From: Leguminivora glycinivorella
Taxonomy: Eukaryota; Arthropoda; Insecta; Lepidoptera; Tortricidae
Length of the DNA stretch: 64,000 nt
Reading direction: 5' to 3'
Assembly (NCBI RefSeq): GCF_023078275.1
Contig: NC_062971.1
Span: 10,416,001-10,480,000, forward strand
Part shown: positions 1-10,576 of the stretch, in pieces
Position numbering within the stretch: the stretch's first letter is position 1
Layout of the letters: each line of letters starts with the position of its first letter
Program-made: the position numbers and the translations under genes
The notes under the pieces: model-generated
What the model saw: only the letters and a program-made list of their open reading frames with translations
Told to the model about the DNA's origin: nothing
Database searches by the model: none

Positions 1-1303
1 GGTTTACATTGCCTCTATAAGAGTAGGAAGAATATTAGGTATTTGATTAAACGCTACTTGCGCGTTCTAGGGCTCGCCAACTAACTCGAAATTAACTTTA
101 TACAGATCAATTTCACAATCTATAATCCCGAAATAGGCCTACAGAAATTATAAATAGGTATCGTAAAAAATATTTCTTTGACCAATTAGGTAGGTATTCA
201 TATTGTTTCCAACCTGTCGCTTGGATAATAAGTATTTTACTGCTACGTAAAACCAAAATTGCGAAGTGACGATTACGAAATGAGATTCATCGAAATCCTG
301 GAGGAAAAGCTCTGTTATCTATTCACATAACGTATCACGCGAAAAGTAGACTCATCAAAAAATATTAAATGATCTCGAGATTCATCACAAAAAAGCGCAA
401 ACGGAGGTCAATCCGGAGTGGATCTCTTATAGCTAGGAGTTGACATAGCCTTGTGAAAAAGTTGTTGTTGCAATAGGCGCCAGGGCAACCCAATTTTAAA
501 ATGTCAACAACATCTTTTATTAGATAATTCAGCGTATCATTTAATGATGAGTTCATTAGATGCTTTTAACATTATTATGTAGGTACCTATTTATTCATAA
601 GTTTCCAGGTACAGACTGTTTTCTTAATACACAGTCCAAACATTGTTGTTGTCGACTGTACACATTGCTATAAACAAATGAAGCATATTATTAAAACCTA
701 CCTTGACATAACAACATAAACATAATTAATCCGGCATACAACTAATATTATTTATCCTTCCCCATTGACCTCATTAGGCAGATTTAATTCTGACTAAAAC
801 CCGGGTACTATTGTTATTGTAATTTTGTATCGAAAAAGGTACCCATGGGTTTTATTTAATCTAAGTATTTAGCAAGTGTAAAGATTATAATAAAATTATT
901 TCGCTGGTGTTAATGTGTTAGTTATAGTAATTAACAATGAGCCGCTAAGTAGGTCTAGCGTATTTGGGGCATTTTGCCTTTTAATATTCATTATCGTTAC
1001 ATAACGAGGCGCGCCGCCGCCGGCGCGCGCGCGGCTTTCACTCCATCCGCGATTAATTACGAAGACGATTGTGTACGCGCAGCGCTTCTATTTACTCAAC
1101 TGCTTCGCCCGCCGAAAGATAAAGAAACTACCAAAGTGCCTACGTTTCACGCCAGTATCTTATCGCGAACACTCTATTGATCGCTCACCATAAACCGCGC
1201 TCGCCTCGCCTTAAACGGACGACAGAACCAGCCTTATTGTTCAATTTAACTTTAAAACGCTTTTGTGGCCGCGATGTTACCGGTGAAGTCATAATGTGCG
1301 CCG
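1..1303. other. AT-rich upstream region, no gene recognised
   Basis: This stretch is AT-rich and I see no recognisable coding exon in it. A short CpG- and GC-rich patch lies at about 1005-1035, roughly 350 bases before the first gene, and could belong to its promoter. A 63-codon open frame at 365-556 on the minus strand has no family signature and is probably chance. Confidence 0.5.
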
Positions 1304-1310
1304 TATAAAA
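1304..1310 (+). promoter_or_regulatory. TATA box of the 421-residue protein gene
   Basis: TATAAAA lies 69 bases upstream of the ATG at 1379. A start site about 25-30 bases downstream would fall near 1330-1340 and leave a 5' UTR of roughly 40 bases. The placement is reasonable but rests on sequence match only. Confidence 0.5.
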
Positions 1311-1378
1311 ATAGAACCGTGCGTTTACAGGAAAATAGTGTCAATAACAAAAGTGTTGCGGTTTGTAATCGAGCGGAA

Positions 1379-2644
1379 ATGGCGGCCAAATCGCCTACAT
1401 TAAGTTTGAAGTCGCGGGAAATCATCGGTGTGGATCAGTTCAGTCAGCGCCGCGAAGTGTTCGACAAACACGACACCGTGTTCCTCCCGCTGCCGTCGCC
1501 CACCAACCTGGCGCCCTCTTACGTCGAAGTCGAGCCTATCGTCACGTCCAACCACGGAAAGACTACCACTAATTTCAAACGTAACAGCCCTGGATATTCA
1601 AGCATGAGAGAATCGCGAACAGACAACTCGGAAATTTTCGAATTCCGAACACGTAAATATTCCGACAATTTCACTTCGGAGTCGAACCAGGATGACGATG
1701 TGGATTACAGACGGAGCATGACTGAGCGGACTCGGCGTTTATCCAAGTTACGACGAGAATTCTTAACTTCGAACTTGCACGAACCCAGCAACGATATCTC
1801 ATTCACGCGCGCCGGCACACGTGCTTCCATGCCAGTAAGAAGCGGCTCCGTAAACTATAAGATAGAGAGTCCAAATTTGTACAAATTTCCATTTGCGGAG
1901 CGAATCGCTACTCCACCTCCTGTGCGCAAAGTTACCGTGGACTTAGGTCCATCAGAAGTCGATAGTGGAAAAGAGAACCAAGATCCTGAATTCAGGTCCA
2001 AAATCGTTAGCTTGCCAGATACTGACGCTTTGAAGAAACTAGACCATCAAAAGATGTTCGAGGAACTTGTAAAAAGATATTCGCCACAACGCAAGCCGGT
2101 CGACTGGAAGATACCTCCCACCAAACCCAGGATAGTTGATTCAGTTCCTAAACTAACCACACCTAGCATGGCCAGCCAAGATAGCTCAGATAGTAAGAAA
2201 CCAATAGGTGATAAGACAATCAAACCAGAAGATGAAGATGTTTTCGACAAGAAGCCCGAAACTGAAGTAAGTTTAGTTATTGAAGAGATAGAAGTAGAAC
2301 CAAAGAAAGGCCGTAATGGGCCCGAGATTATTATACAAGAAACAGACGATAACAAAGAAAGAGAGTCTAAAATATCTTTGACAGAGCTAGCTGAGAAAAA
2401 CGATGAAGTACCAGAATTATCGACAATCACTCGACAAATTAGCAAGGATTCAGCTAAAAGGCCACCTTTAGATAAAATGGTTGATTTAACGATCCCCGAT
2501 TTGCTAGAGAAAATGACTGTAGAAGGTGAGAATTTAGAGCAAAAGAAAGACCAGAAAAAGGTGAAACGGAAGAGAAGTTTCTTGGATAAACTGCTCGGGC
2601 GTAACAAAAAGGATAAAGTTATAGTTGGTAATGATAAACAATAA
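1379..2644 (+). CDS. Uncharacterised, probably disordered 421-residue protein
   Basis: One uninterrupted frame runs from the ATG at 1379 (context GAAATGG) to a TAA at 2642. The frame stays open 60 bases further up, but only from a GTG lying about 15 bases past the TATA box, so the ATG is chosen. I do not recognise a family. The protein is rich in Ser, Lys, Glu and Pro with no membrane segment or signal peptide, which suggests intrinsic disorder. Visible features are a KEN sequence at residues 198-200 inside an acidic stretch (SGKENQDPE), Arg-Arg-x-Ser type sites in the first half, an acidic middle (about 270-330), and a very basic C-terminus with KRKRS at 396-400 followed by SFLDKLLGR, which could be a nuclear-localisation or membrane-binding tail. 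The reading frame is intact over 1.2 kb and codon use is balanced, so it is very likely a real gene; the function is unknown. Confidence 0.75.
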   Translation: MAAKSPTLSLKSREIIGVDQFSQRREVFDKHDTVFLPLPSPTNLAPSYVEVEPIVTSNHGKTTTNFKRNSPGYSSMRESRTDNSEIFEFRTRKYSDNFTSESNQDDDVDYRRSMTERTRRLSKLRREFLTSNLHEPSNDISFTRAGTRASMPVRSGSVNYKIESPNLYKFPFAERIATPPPVRKVTVDLGPSEVDSGKENQDPEFRSKIVSLPDTDALKKLDHQKMFEELVKRYSPQRKPVDWKIPPTKPRIVDSVPKLTTPSMASQDSSDSKKPIGDKTIKPEDEDVFDKKPETEVSLVIEEIEVEPKKGRNGPEIIIQETDDNKERESKISLTELAEKNDEVPELSTITRQISKDSAKRPPLDKMVDLTIPDLLEKMTVEGENLEQKKDQKKVKRKRSFLDKLLGRNKKDKVIVGNDKQ

Positions 2645-3493
2645 TATAGTCGCTGCGCTGCACCTACTACACCTGCCAAAGACTATCAAGAGTATCAAAG
2701 TTGATTGGTGATAAAATAATGACGTCAAGTTTACATATAGGAATATTTTTATACATACTGAAGCAGTAGTATTTTCGATAAATTATTTTGTTATAATTAA
2801 GCCCCAGACTTCCTCTACTCGATTCTTTATCTAAATGCAATGGCTAGGTTATCAATAGTTGATAAAAAGTAAGTGCCATGTGACACTCCCTATCTGCCAA
2901 ATTCTTAGTAACGGTTACAAAGTGTAAGGTTTTGAAATGTAAGCCTGTGATTACGATTTTCTTGTCACTAAGCGAACTTTTTGGTCAATTTGCGAAACTT
3001 TTATTAAGTATTGGCATTCTAAAAAGACTGTGTATGTATATTTTTTACATTTATTACCTACTTGCAGCAGCATTTTAGTGAAGCACTTTTTGAATGAATC
3101 AGAAGACAAAACATTATTGACCGAGCGAGCCCGAAGCGTCTCCGTTTCAACTTAGGAAAATACACCATCTGTACTGAAAACGAATATAATATGTACCTAT
3201 GACCTCGATTGCTGAAAGTTTCATGCAGGAATTAATATTTTACATAATATGCGTGATATGATCATTTGAATTGTTTTTTATATAAAATATATTCGTAAAT
3301 TATTAAGTTACTCTACCAGTTTTATTATTTAGTCATTGGATATAACTGTATATATGTAATTATGATAAGTAAGAACATAGAACTTGCTAAAGTCGCTAAA
3401 TACTATGTAAACTTCCTTCCTGTTCATTAGTTCAATCTATTGGTATTTATTTTGTATTATAATCAAGATACTTTAGAGAGTTTTACCTTATTC

Positions 3494-3538
3494 CGTAAAA
3501 CATAAGACTCATATTTAATATGAGTCTTATGTTTTACG
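3494..3538. repeat. 45-bp near-perfect palindrome
   Basis: The sequence reads CGTAAAACATAAGACTCATA on one arm and its exact complement on the other, with an AT-only centre and no spacer loop. In RNA it would form a 22-bp stem. It may be a tiny foldback MITE or the inverted junction of two insertions. Confidence 0.8.
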
Positions 3539-3599
3539 TAAGATTTTAGCTATGCCAACGATTAAGACGATACAGAAGGGATCAATTCTCCATAAAAAC

Positions 3600-3907
3600 G
3601 CTCTCGACTATTTCCTCCCTGGTTTTTGAAGACAGAGCAATGATTTTTTTTTATTATTTTATTATTATTTTTATGTGTCGGACCGTTTTGATTTTTTTCA
3701 TATTTTTATTTTAAAAGACGCTAGAGCCAATCAAAAATTTCCGAAATCGGCCTTTTTCGTTATAGCGCAAAAAAAGGTGTGATACTCAATATTGGTAACA
3801 ATTAGCCAAAAAAACTAAACGGTCCGACACTGATTATTTCATTATTTTTTAGATTCTTAAATTTCGTTCCGGTTGATTAAGTTTTGAAGGAGGAAACAGT
3901 CGAGAGC
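3600..3907. repeat. Nested inverted repeat, probable foldback MITE
   Basis: The outer arms are GCTCTCGACTATTTCCTCC at 3600 and its near complement ending at 3907. Inner arms carrying TGTCGGACCGTTT are found near 3677 and, inverted, near 3820. The two nested arm pairs suggest a foldback element; no target duplication was obvious. Confidence 0.65.
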
Positions 3908-4247
3908 GGAACCTCGATTTTAAGATTTTTTTCGCAATGTCTTTTAACTGAGTTGTTCTTAATGGACAATTTTTTTTCGATAAATCTAGTTAATAACATT
4001 ACTATATTTAACTAAAATTCCCAAATTGAAAGGGGGGCTCCTTTCCATTTTAGCATTTTTGCTCCTGTATCGTCTTAAACACGAGGAATACGCCCTACGT
4101 CTACAGAATGTGTACGAACAATTCCGAATTATAAATGGGTTATTTTACGTTGAATTTTACGTAACATTTTCTGCTACCGTATTTCGAAAACAAATGTTTT
4201 TAGACTTTATTTATAATAAATGACACATGAATTTAAAAGAAATATAT

Positions 4248-4253
4248 TTTATT
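4248..4253 (-). terminator. Poly(A) signal of ChaC2
   Basis: AATAAA on the minus strand, about 45 bases downstream of the ChaC2 stop codon at 4298-4300. It is the first canonical signal after the stop. Confidence 0.55.
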
Positions 4254-4297
4254 TAAAACATTGATAAACTATTAAATTTTTCTAAGTATCACATGTT

Positions 4298-7200
4298 TCA
4301 TTTTGATTGAGTGTCTAATTTTCTCACCTCCTTTTCTAGCGAGAAGAGGTGGTCATCATCAACGTCGGGTGCTAAGAGCCTCATGGCTGCTGCTAGCTTG
4401 TACACATATTCCTTATTGGGCCCACTAGGCCCTTCACTGACAGCTACTTGTTTTGCTATGTCTTGTATGGACGCCGGACCTGCAAAACGCAATTTATCAA
4501 CAAACATTTCTTAACTTTTTTTCCAAATTCAACCTTATGATTTCAACTATACAGCGCAAATGACGTTATGGTGCTGCACTTAGGTGTGGTAAAGAGATGT
4601 TTGCTTGGTGAGACAATATTGCATCAACACATATTTAGACACATGTACAGATTGTACACAACTATGCTGATATCATAAAAGATAAGACTCTTCAGTTGCA
4701 AACTGCTTGTAAGAAATTGAACAAGTAGATTGAAATATGTGATGACACTGATGACATAGCATTTTGTTTCAAAGTTCAGAAATAAATATTGAACAACACT
4801 AACTCTTAACACTTTGCATTAAGGTGGAAAAATGTAACATATTTATGAACTCAACTATATCTGCCCCAAATTAAATAAATTATTATGGTCATACCTGCAA
4901 ACGATTCATTATCCTCTGTAGCAATGTACAATGTCAAGTCAAAGGGATCATATGTTTTATCTTTCGGGTGGAATGTAACTGTTTTCTGACTATAGCCATT
5001 CTTTTCTCTGAAGTCCAAATACTTGGTCACTGTGTCTACATCTTCTGGTCTAATTTTATAAGCCACACCCCAGACTGAACTGTTAGGGTCATCACTGGCT
5101 ATTAAAGTTACTACTCTCCCTGGCTGAAACCAAATGTTATTAACTTATTAAGTATAGCCCGAAAAAAAAAAGAAAATAGAAAGTAGCAACATCATCAATA
5201 TCATCATGTCATCTCTTTCAAATCAATTTGTGTGAGAAAACAGAGTGGGATTATGATGGTGCCACTTTTTAATTTCTACTTGTTTTTGCCAAGCTAAGGT
5301 TAACTAAGGTAAATGCAATTAAAGGGTTATAGCTATTGGAGTTAATTCTCAAAAAATGTGAATTACAAGTATTCTCTTCATATACAAAGCCCAAGGTACA
5401 TTGTGAACAAAACAATTTTAAGATACATCATAAAATCCTTAATAGGATCAGTTCTAAAATTGTGTTAGGAGATAGATGGCAGTAAGTGAACTGTGGCTTT
5501 GTTGTCACATTGTGTGGCTTTCCAGCACAATATAACCCTTATACTCAAGTGCAATAAGGTCCTTTTCAACGTAAATTCCAATACATATTCTGCTAAAACC
5601 GGTGCTTGTAGCACAAAAGCAGTTTAGTCTATGACTAAGGTAAATGCAATTAAAGGGTTATAGCTATTGGAGTTAATTCTCAAAAAATGTGAATTACAAG
5701 TATTCTCTTCATATACAAAGCCCAAGGTACATTGAACAAAACAATTTTAAGATACATCATAAAATCCTTAATAGGATCAGTTCTAAAATTGTGTTAGGAG
5801 ATGGCAGTAAGTGAACTGTGGCTTTGTTAAGGACCCTTCTGTAACTGTGTCACATTATTCACACATTGAAAAGGCTACAGTAAGGTTACTGCACTACAGT
5901 TATTATTTAATAATTTTAATATAATATAATGGCTCGTTTTTAGGGTTCCGTACCTGAAAAAGGAAAACCGGAACCCTTATAGGATCACTCATGCGTCTGT
6001 CTGTCCGTTTGTCACAGCCATTTTCTCCGAAACTACTGAACCGATTTACTTGAAATTTGGCACGAATATGTAAACCTGTGACCCAAAGACGGACATGTAA
6101 TTTAAATTGAGTAAATTAAATTATAGGGGCGGCTTTTGGAGGGTAAAAGTGACAATTAAAAATCAAAGTTTCTAGAACTATATTGTGTTACATATCAAAT
6201 GAAAGAGGTTTTTATAACTATTTCAAAAATATTTTTTTAATAATTTTTAGTAAGGTAATTTTCAAGTTATTTAAGAAAATAGCAGGAGCGGCTCACTCCG
6301 CGATTCTATCGCCACGCTACAAGTACATGCTGGCGGCCGCGAGTTCGCGGCCTAATCAGGGGTGGCGCGCGTTCTCACGGAACGCACGTTTGCACTTTCT
6401 ATTGATACATTACATCGCGAATTTTTTTTTGGGGTTCATTAGGTATGCGATGTCCGCGTGTGACCTAGAAAGTACCCAAGACTTGAATATATAGTATAGA
6501 GAATTAATTCATTTTAATCCATATAGGCAACCCTATCGCCCGACGCTGCGCACGTGCGGCTCGTTTCTTTATTAGAATTTTGTAGGCATTTAAAAGGCGG
6601 CATTTCGTGAACATCAAAGCAGTGGGCCTTCTGTACTTGTACTATTATATATTCTGTGAAAATAGGCTAAAAATGATCATTCCCCCCTTATCTCTGAAAC
6701 TACTAAGCGTAAAATTTTCAAATAAATACATGAGATAGTTTTTAATCTATAGATTACAGGAAAACCTATTAGAAATCTACAGTATATCATATAAACTCAT
6801 TTCTGTTTCGTTTTGTTCAAAATATCGATTATTCGCAAAAATGACTTAAGTTCCTACTAAAAAGGAGGCGCTTAAGCCCTTCTTGTAGTGTACGGAACCC
6901 TTACAACGCGAGTAGAACTCTCACTTGACCGGTTTTTATTATTATGGACTGATCGGCGATTGAATCTAGTCACACCTGATGGAAAGTGAAGACAGAGTCT
7001 AAGATAGAGCTCACCAATTCAGTAATAGCCTATTCACTCTTGCTTTAAAGATACCGAGGTCGTATTTTTCTGGGAACACCGATGGTGGGAGCACATTCCA
7101 TTCCTTTGCAGTCCGCATCACAAAGGATGAGGCAATTCGTTTTGTGCGAATAAATGGAACACTAACCTCATACGGGTGCATTCGTTCCCCCCGCCTGGAC

Positions 7201-7411
7201 GTCAGAAGATGGAATGTAGAAAAGTATAAATGTATAACAATGGAAGAAAGTATTAGGAAATAAAAGAGATATTTACCTTCGCTGGGATACCCCTATGGTC
7301 GGTACTATGCTGGTAAAATCTTCTTAGGTATCCTTTAATATAACCTACAAGTTTTACTTCATATGGAAATTCAACCTTCCATACTAAAGACCCGTAGCCA
7401 AACACCCACAT
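4298..7411 (-). CDS. CHAC2: Glutathione-specific gamma-glutamylcyclotransferase 2 (ChaC2)
   Basis: Three exons on the minus strand: 7277-7411, 4895-5123 and 4298-4479. They total 546 bases, 181 residues, against about 178-184 for the family. Phases agree at both junctions (phase 0 after AAG; phase 1 within Gly), all with GT-AG borders. The enzyme cleaves cytosolic glutathione to 5-oxoproline and Cys-Gly. The N-terminus [12 protein letters not shown] holds the family's substrate-binding FGYGSL loop (residues 4-9); STDHRG follows near 36-41. The conserved catalytic glutamate is E85 in [10 protein letters not shown], matching E83 of human CHAC2. The last exon keeps the AGPSG/SGPSG and DEHLF/DDHLF-type landmarks. 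The 2.2-kb first intron is full of repeats. ChaC2 rather than ChaC1 is chosen for the short N-terminus and close match throughout. No disabling change is seen. Confidence 0.95.
5178..5290. repeat. Diverged MITE copy in ChaC2 intron 1
   Basis: This segment is a degraded relative of the element at 10031-10170: both share the central stretch around AAATCAATNTGTGTGAG and flanking blocks in the same order. The ends are too eroded to define. Confidence 0.5.
5303..5503. repeat. Direct repeat copy 1 in ChaC2 intron 1
   Basis: A 201-bp copy nearly identical to 5634-5828. I see only two small indels (2 and 4 bases) between them, so the duplication is recent. The 130 bases between the copies are unique. 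Confidence 0.9.
5634..5828. repeat. Direct repeat copy 2 in ChaC2 intron 1
   Basis: A 195-bp copy of 5303-5503 in the same orientation, lacking a TG and a 4-base GATA/ATAG step present in copy 1. The sequence itself is not coding. Confidence 0.9.
5931..6940. mobile_element. Non-autonomous repeat with 'agggttccgtac' ends
   Basis: The left end contains AGGGTTCCGTACC and the right end the inverse (TACGGAACCCT), followed by the ACTTGACCGG tail often seen beside this family. A GC-rich inner block at about 6280-6400 is shared, inverted, with 49500-49590, so this is a composite or nested element. It lies wholly in ChaC2 intron 1 and has no supported ORF. Confidence 0.6.
6959..7205 (-). mobile_element. 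5'-truncated LINE, reverse-transcriptase C-terminus
   Basis: Translated on the minus strand this gives a LINE ORF2 tail: a stretch like [20 protein letters not shown] followed by [20 protein letters not shown]. The pattern 'R..SSF..RT...WN.LP...FP..YDL..FK.RVN' is typical of the extreme C-terminus of Jockey/CR1-type polymerases. Only this 3' fragment is present, within the ChaC2 first intron, ending about 75 bases from exon 1. Confidence 0.75.
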
Positions 7412-7758
7412 CTTTAGCATTCCATATAAATGACCTTCTAATTTTTATATTTCATTGTAGCTTAACAGGAGTATTTAAGATATAATCATTATTAAGATCA
7501 TATTTATTGTTTTGATTTGACTCAGATAACAGATGACAGTTGAGTTGACATTAACTTGACAGTGCATTTTTCCTTTCGTCCAAAAACAGTTTAATAAAAT
7601 TCATCTTGGTTGGTCACAAGTTGGTCAAGCAATTTCCGTCACTAAAAAACCCGGTCAAGTGCGAGTCAGACTCGCCCACCGAGGGTTCAGTACAAACTTT
7701 CAATAGTTAAAATCTCGTTTCTCAGATAATTCTAAAGACTGTTATACAGTATGGCCGA

Positions 7759-7883
7759 TAGTCCACTATCATATGTTTATCATAGAAATATGATAGGCAT
7801 GATCATAGGCAACATGCAGTCCTTTTTCTTCGCGGAACAGACCTATGATCATATTTCTATGATAAACATATGATAGTGGACTA
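7759..7883. mobile_element. 125-bp MITE with long perfect TIRs
   Basis: The first 36 bases (starting TAGTCCACTATCATATG) are repeated as an exact inverted copy at the other end. If the outermost TA is taken as the target duplication, it fits a Tc1/mariner-mobilised MITE. No coding capacity. Confidence 0.8.
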
Positions 7884-7885
7884 TA

Positions 7886-8118
7886 AAGCTAGGAACACAC
7901 TACGCGGACGTCCGTCGTAAATCGACCGCGGACGGGAATCTGGACAATGGAAATACCCATAACCGTGCAAACTATCGGTCGACGGACGCGGACGTGGCCT
8001 TGAGCGCACGGACGTCCGATCGAAATCTTGCTCTCTGGATGTTTTGTTCCGTGCACACTGATAGGTCGCGGTCGCGGTCGTTTTACGACGGACGTCCGCG
8101 TAGTATGTTCCTAGCTTA
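7886..8118. mobile_element. 233-bp GC-rich TIR element abutting the previous MITE
   Basis: The ends are AAGCTAGGAACACACTACGC and its near-exact inverse. The arms extend for about 40 bases and are rich in CGGACGTCCG. It begins 3 bases after the previous element ends, so the two are a tandem or nested pair. Confidence 0.8.
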
Positions 8119-8483
8119 ACACCAGAAGTGTTGGAGGTGCGTTGCCGGCCTTTTAGATGGGTGTATGCTCTTTTCTTGAAGGTTTGAGGTCATATATCGG
8201 TCCGGAGATACCGAAATTTTTAAATTGTTTATCTCAATCACGGAATATATTGTTTAACTCAGGGAATAAATTGTTTGACTGGTGGAATGGTTGGTTGATT
8301 GGTTGTTTGTCGCTCAAAGTTATGAAAACTGCTTGACACACTATATTATTGTATGATAGAAATATGATAGAAACACCATGATTGGTGAACAGGGATGAAT
8401 AGAAATAGGGATCGTTGGGGTGAATATGGATATGATTTTGTCATGATTTTAATAGTATTTTATGCAACTGGCGTTTAAGTGAG

Positions 8484-8567
8484 GTCAAAAAAGACGAGTG
8501 GCGTGAGTAAACAATTTGAGGCGAAGCCGAAAATTGTTAATAAAGACGCCACGAGTATTTTTTGACT
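8484..8567. repeat. Foldback repeat with 'gtcaaaaaa' ends
   Basis: GTCAAAAAAGACGAGTGGCG on the left is matched by CGCCACGAGTATTTTTTGAC on the right, and ACAATTTGAGGC/GCCGAAAATTGT form a second inner arm pair. It is a short foldback, about 84 bp. Confidence 0.65.
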
Positions 8568-9241
8568 CAGTTAAATACCGTTGCATACAATACTTTTTCC
8601 ACGACCATGCACTTACTTTTTAACTACTTTCTTTACTTACTTTTTTTTTCTAGAATAACTTTCGTGAAATTCGCACTATTGTATTTCCTGTATTTTGACA
8701 CGTCGGCCTCCCCTCTGTTCCTGCCTCACCCTGGCGCTCGCACTCCCCCGCGCCGCCGCCAGCCCCCGGCGCCCCGCGCACCCTCGCTATATCCCTTAAA
8801 GGCTTCCTAACAACTAACAATGCTTTAAGAGCTATATCGTATGCGTGGGTACGCGGGGCGCCGGGCGGGGCCGGCATGGTATTTAGTAAAATAAAATCTA
8901 CCTACTAATATTTTGATCAAAATAGAATAGGCAAGGTTGTGATTTTTAGTAAGCATAAGTACCCCTAAATTCAACAGTTTTGTTACAAAGCGTTGTGAAA
9001 GAATCCTACCTACTAGACATTTATGTACCAAAGAGTAATGTTTTTTTAAAGCATTTATAGTCAAAATAATGACATTAATAATGACACTAAATCAAAATGC
9101 GGAACAAATAAACACTATAACCGAGTTTAAAATTAAATTGTATTTTACTGAAGACATGGACATCAACCTAGAAGAACAATGTAGAAAATAAATATAACTT
9201 AATGATATTTCACCCTTTTTAAAGCTATAAGATAAAAAAAA

Positions 9242-9946
9242 ATGTCCAACCCAGGCGATGATCATAGCAGCTGGAACCAGGATTTCGCGTTTCACCCGTC
9301 CCGGTGTTTTTATGATGTTCCCAAAAGCTGTGAGAAGTCTGTAAGAAAACACAATAGACCCACAAGAGCTGTCGTGATTGAGAAGGAGACATTTATTAAT
9401 AATCTTGGCCCACTGAAATCAAAGAATAGGGCCAAGAATACTACGGGTAAGTTGACTTCAAGAGAGGTAATTTTACAAAAGTATTTCGAGGATGCAGGAG
9501 TTAACACTAGTATCACGTCGGTTTCGAAAATTGACAACCAATCCAATACCTTGATTCAACGAAGGGATGATACAAACCGTCATAAATGCCATCATCATGT
9601 ACCTCAGTTTCACAACATTTCCGATGACCCAAAGAATAAAACATTTAGTTTGGATAAAGCTTGCTCCATAGTCGTCCAAACAGCCAATAACAGTACACAG
9701 TTTTATAAAAACGACAGTGTTATAAAAAACGACATTACAAACCTTTACATTCAGCGAGCAAAAGAAACACAGACTAGAAGTCATGGTGGAAGCGATGTGG
9801 GCATGCAGGTGATGCTGAACCTAAATCAAAGGAACCATAGTCCGAAACCTGATTTTGTTTGTAATAACCAATTACTGCGGTATACCTCCAAACCTTGTAA
9901 AAGGTGGGCGATGTCCCCTCATCCTATCATGGGCCCAGATTTTTGA
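9242..9946 (+). CDS. Uncharacterised 234-residue intronless protein
   Basis: An uninterrupted frame runs from the ATG at 9242 to a TGA at 9944. I do not recognise a family. The product is hydrophilic and basic, with many Asn, Lys and Ser, no signal peptide and no membrane segment. A short cluster HKCHHH lies at residues 114-119. The C-terminus RWAMSPHPIMGPDF is distinctive. An open frame of 700 bases in DNA of about 40% GC is unlikely by chance, and codon choice looks protein-like, so I take it as a real gene or a very young pseudogene. Intronless genes of this sort in insects are often testis-expressed, but that is only a guess. It could also be the terminal exon of a longer transcript. Confidence 0.6.
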   Translation: MSNPGDDHSSWNQDFAFHPSRCFYDVPKSCEKSVRKHNRPTRAVVIEKETFINNLGPLKSKNRAKNTTGKLTSREVILQKYFEDAGVNTSITSVSKIDNQSNTLIQRRDDTNRHKCHHHVPQFHNISDDPKNKTFSLDKACSIVVQTANNSTQFYKNDSVIKNDITNLYIQRAKETQTRSHGGSDVGMQVMLNLNQRNHSPKPDFVCNNQLLRYTSKPCKRWAMSPHPIMGPDF

Positions 9947-10030
9947 AATAATGCACCACCTGCGCATCTAGGCCGTTTATGTAGGCTAGATAGTAGGTAG
10001 GTAGGTACTTATCAAACGCAGTCAGGTAGG

Positions 10031-10170
10031 TACAGTCTGACCAAAAAGAGTAGAAATTAAAAAATGGGAACATCATAGTGTTATCCCTTTTAAATCAATA
10101 TGTGTGAGGAAACGGGACGAGACTACGATGTTGGCATTTTTTGATCTCCACTCTTTTTGGTCAGACTGTA
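10031..10170. mobile_element. 140-bp MITE with 'tacagtctgacc' TIRs
   Basis: It starts TACAGTCTGACCAAAAAGAG and ends with the inverse. The arms pair over about 30 bases. A diverged relative sits at 5178-5290. Confidence 0.85.
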
Positions 10171-10395
10171 ACCATTCAGTGGAATCGTAAGATATTGTGT
10201 ATTATGTATGTACCTACCTACCTATACGAGATCGCAGACTGCCTATTTTATCATGCCGACAATTTGGTATTGAAATTCCTGTATCTACATTTTTGGATAG
10301 ATTAAGCTCGGGTTTTCTATGATAGCAGTGATAGTGTTTCGTACTAGTACGAACAAGCGCGGATCCAGCTTCGTGCCCAGCATGATGGCCGCGGG

Positions 10396-10479
10396 AGTAT
10401 GTCGCCGCGAGATAGACTACCTGTCCTTATGTCATTAATACAATTAGACAAAGACGTGTCATCTATCTGGCGGCGAGGA
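10396..10479. mobile_element. Short 'cgccgcgag' MITE
   Basis: GTCGCCGCGAGATAGACTAC at one end and GATGACAC...GGCGGCGA-type inverse at the other, with ATTAATACA in the centre. Related copies lie in HEATR5B introns at about 33505-33590 and 42232-42298. Confidence 0.6.
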
Positions 10480-10554
10480 CCGGGAGTCACATGGTAGAGG
10501 ACCGGGGCCCCGGGGGGGTCACGTGGTCTATTTGTATGGCCAACTTAGGCTCCA

Positions 10555-10576
10555 GGGGGGGGGGGGGGGGGGGGGG
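10555..10576 (+). repeat. 22-base G homopolymer with facing C tracts
   Basis: A run of 22 G is followed after one A by 8 C, then TT and 5 C. The tract could form a hairpin or a G-quadruplex, and its length is likely uncertain in any assembly. It sits at the edge of a repeat that continues into GGATCCGCGCATGAG. Confidence 0.9.

Larger units (their letters stand above)
2645..4247. other. Intergenic region between the 421-aa gene and ChaC2
   Basis: No coding exon is supported here. The region holds a 45-bp palindrome (3494-3538) and a 300-bp nested inverted repeat (3600-3907), listed separately. The short open frame at 4026-4223 has no family signature and lies in AT-rich DNA just downstream of the ChaC2 3' end. 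Confidence 0.5.
7412..9241. other. Intergenic region between ChaC2 and the 234-aa ORF
   Basis: This holds the upstream side of ChaC2, a short LINE/MITE tail at 7646-7700, two adjacent TIR elements (7759-7883, 7886-8118) and a foldback at 8484-8567. A CpG-rich patch at about 8700-8800 lies in none of the recognised repeats; I find no convincing exon in it. Confidence 0.45.

Noticed and set aside
974..1180. Open frame of 68 codons in the GC-rich patch
   Set aside because: Arg/Ala-rich product from CpG-rich DNA, no family match, no splice or promoter support.
2047..2679. 210-codon frame on the minus strand
   Set aside because: It is the antisense shadow of the 421-residue protein gene; Ser/Leu-rich as expected for antisense of Lys/Glu-rich coding.
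6183..6494. 103-codon frame in ChaC2 intron 1
   Set aside because: It lies within the repeat at 5931-6940 and mixes AT-rich and GC-rich repeat parts.
8562..8877. Overlapping frames on both strands at a GC-rich patch
   Set aside because: Low-complexity Pro/Arg/Ala translation without splice sites or conserved motif.
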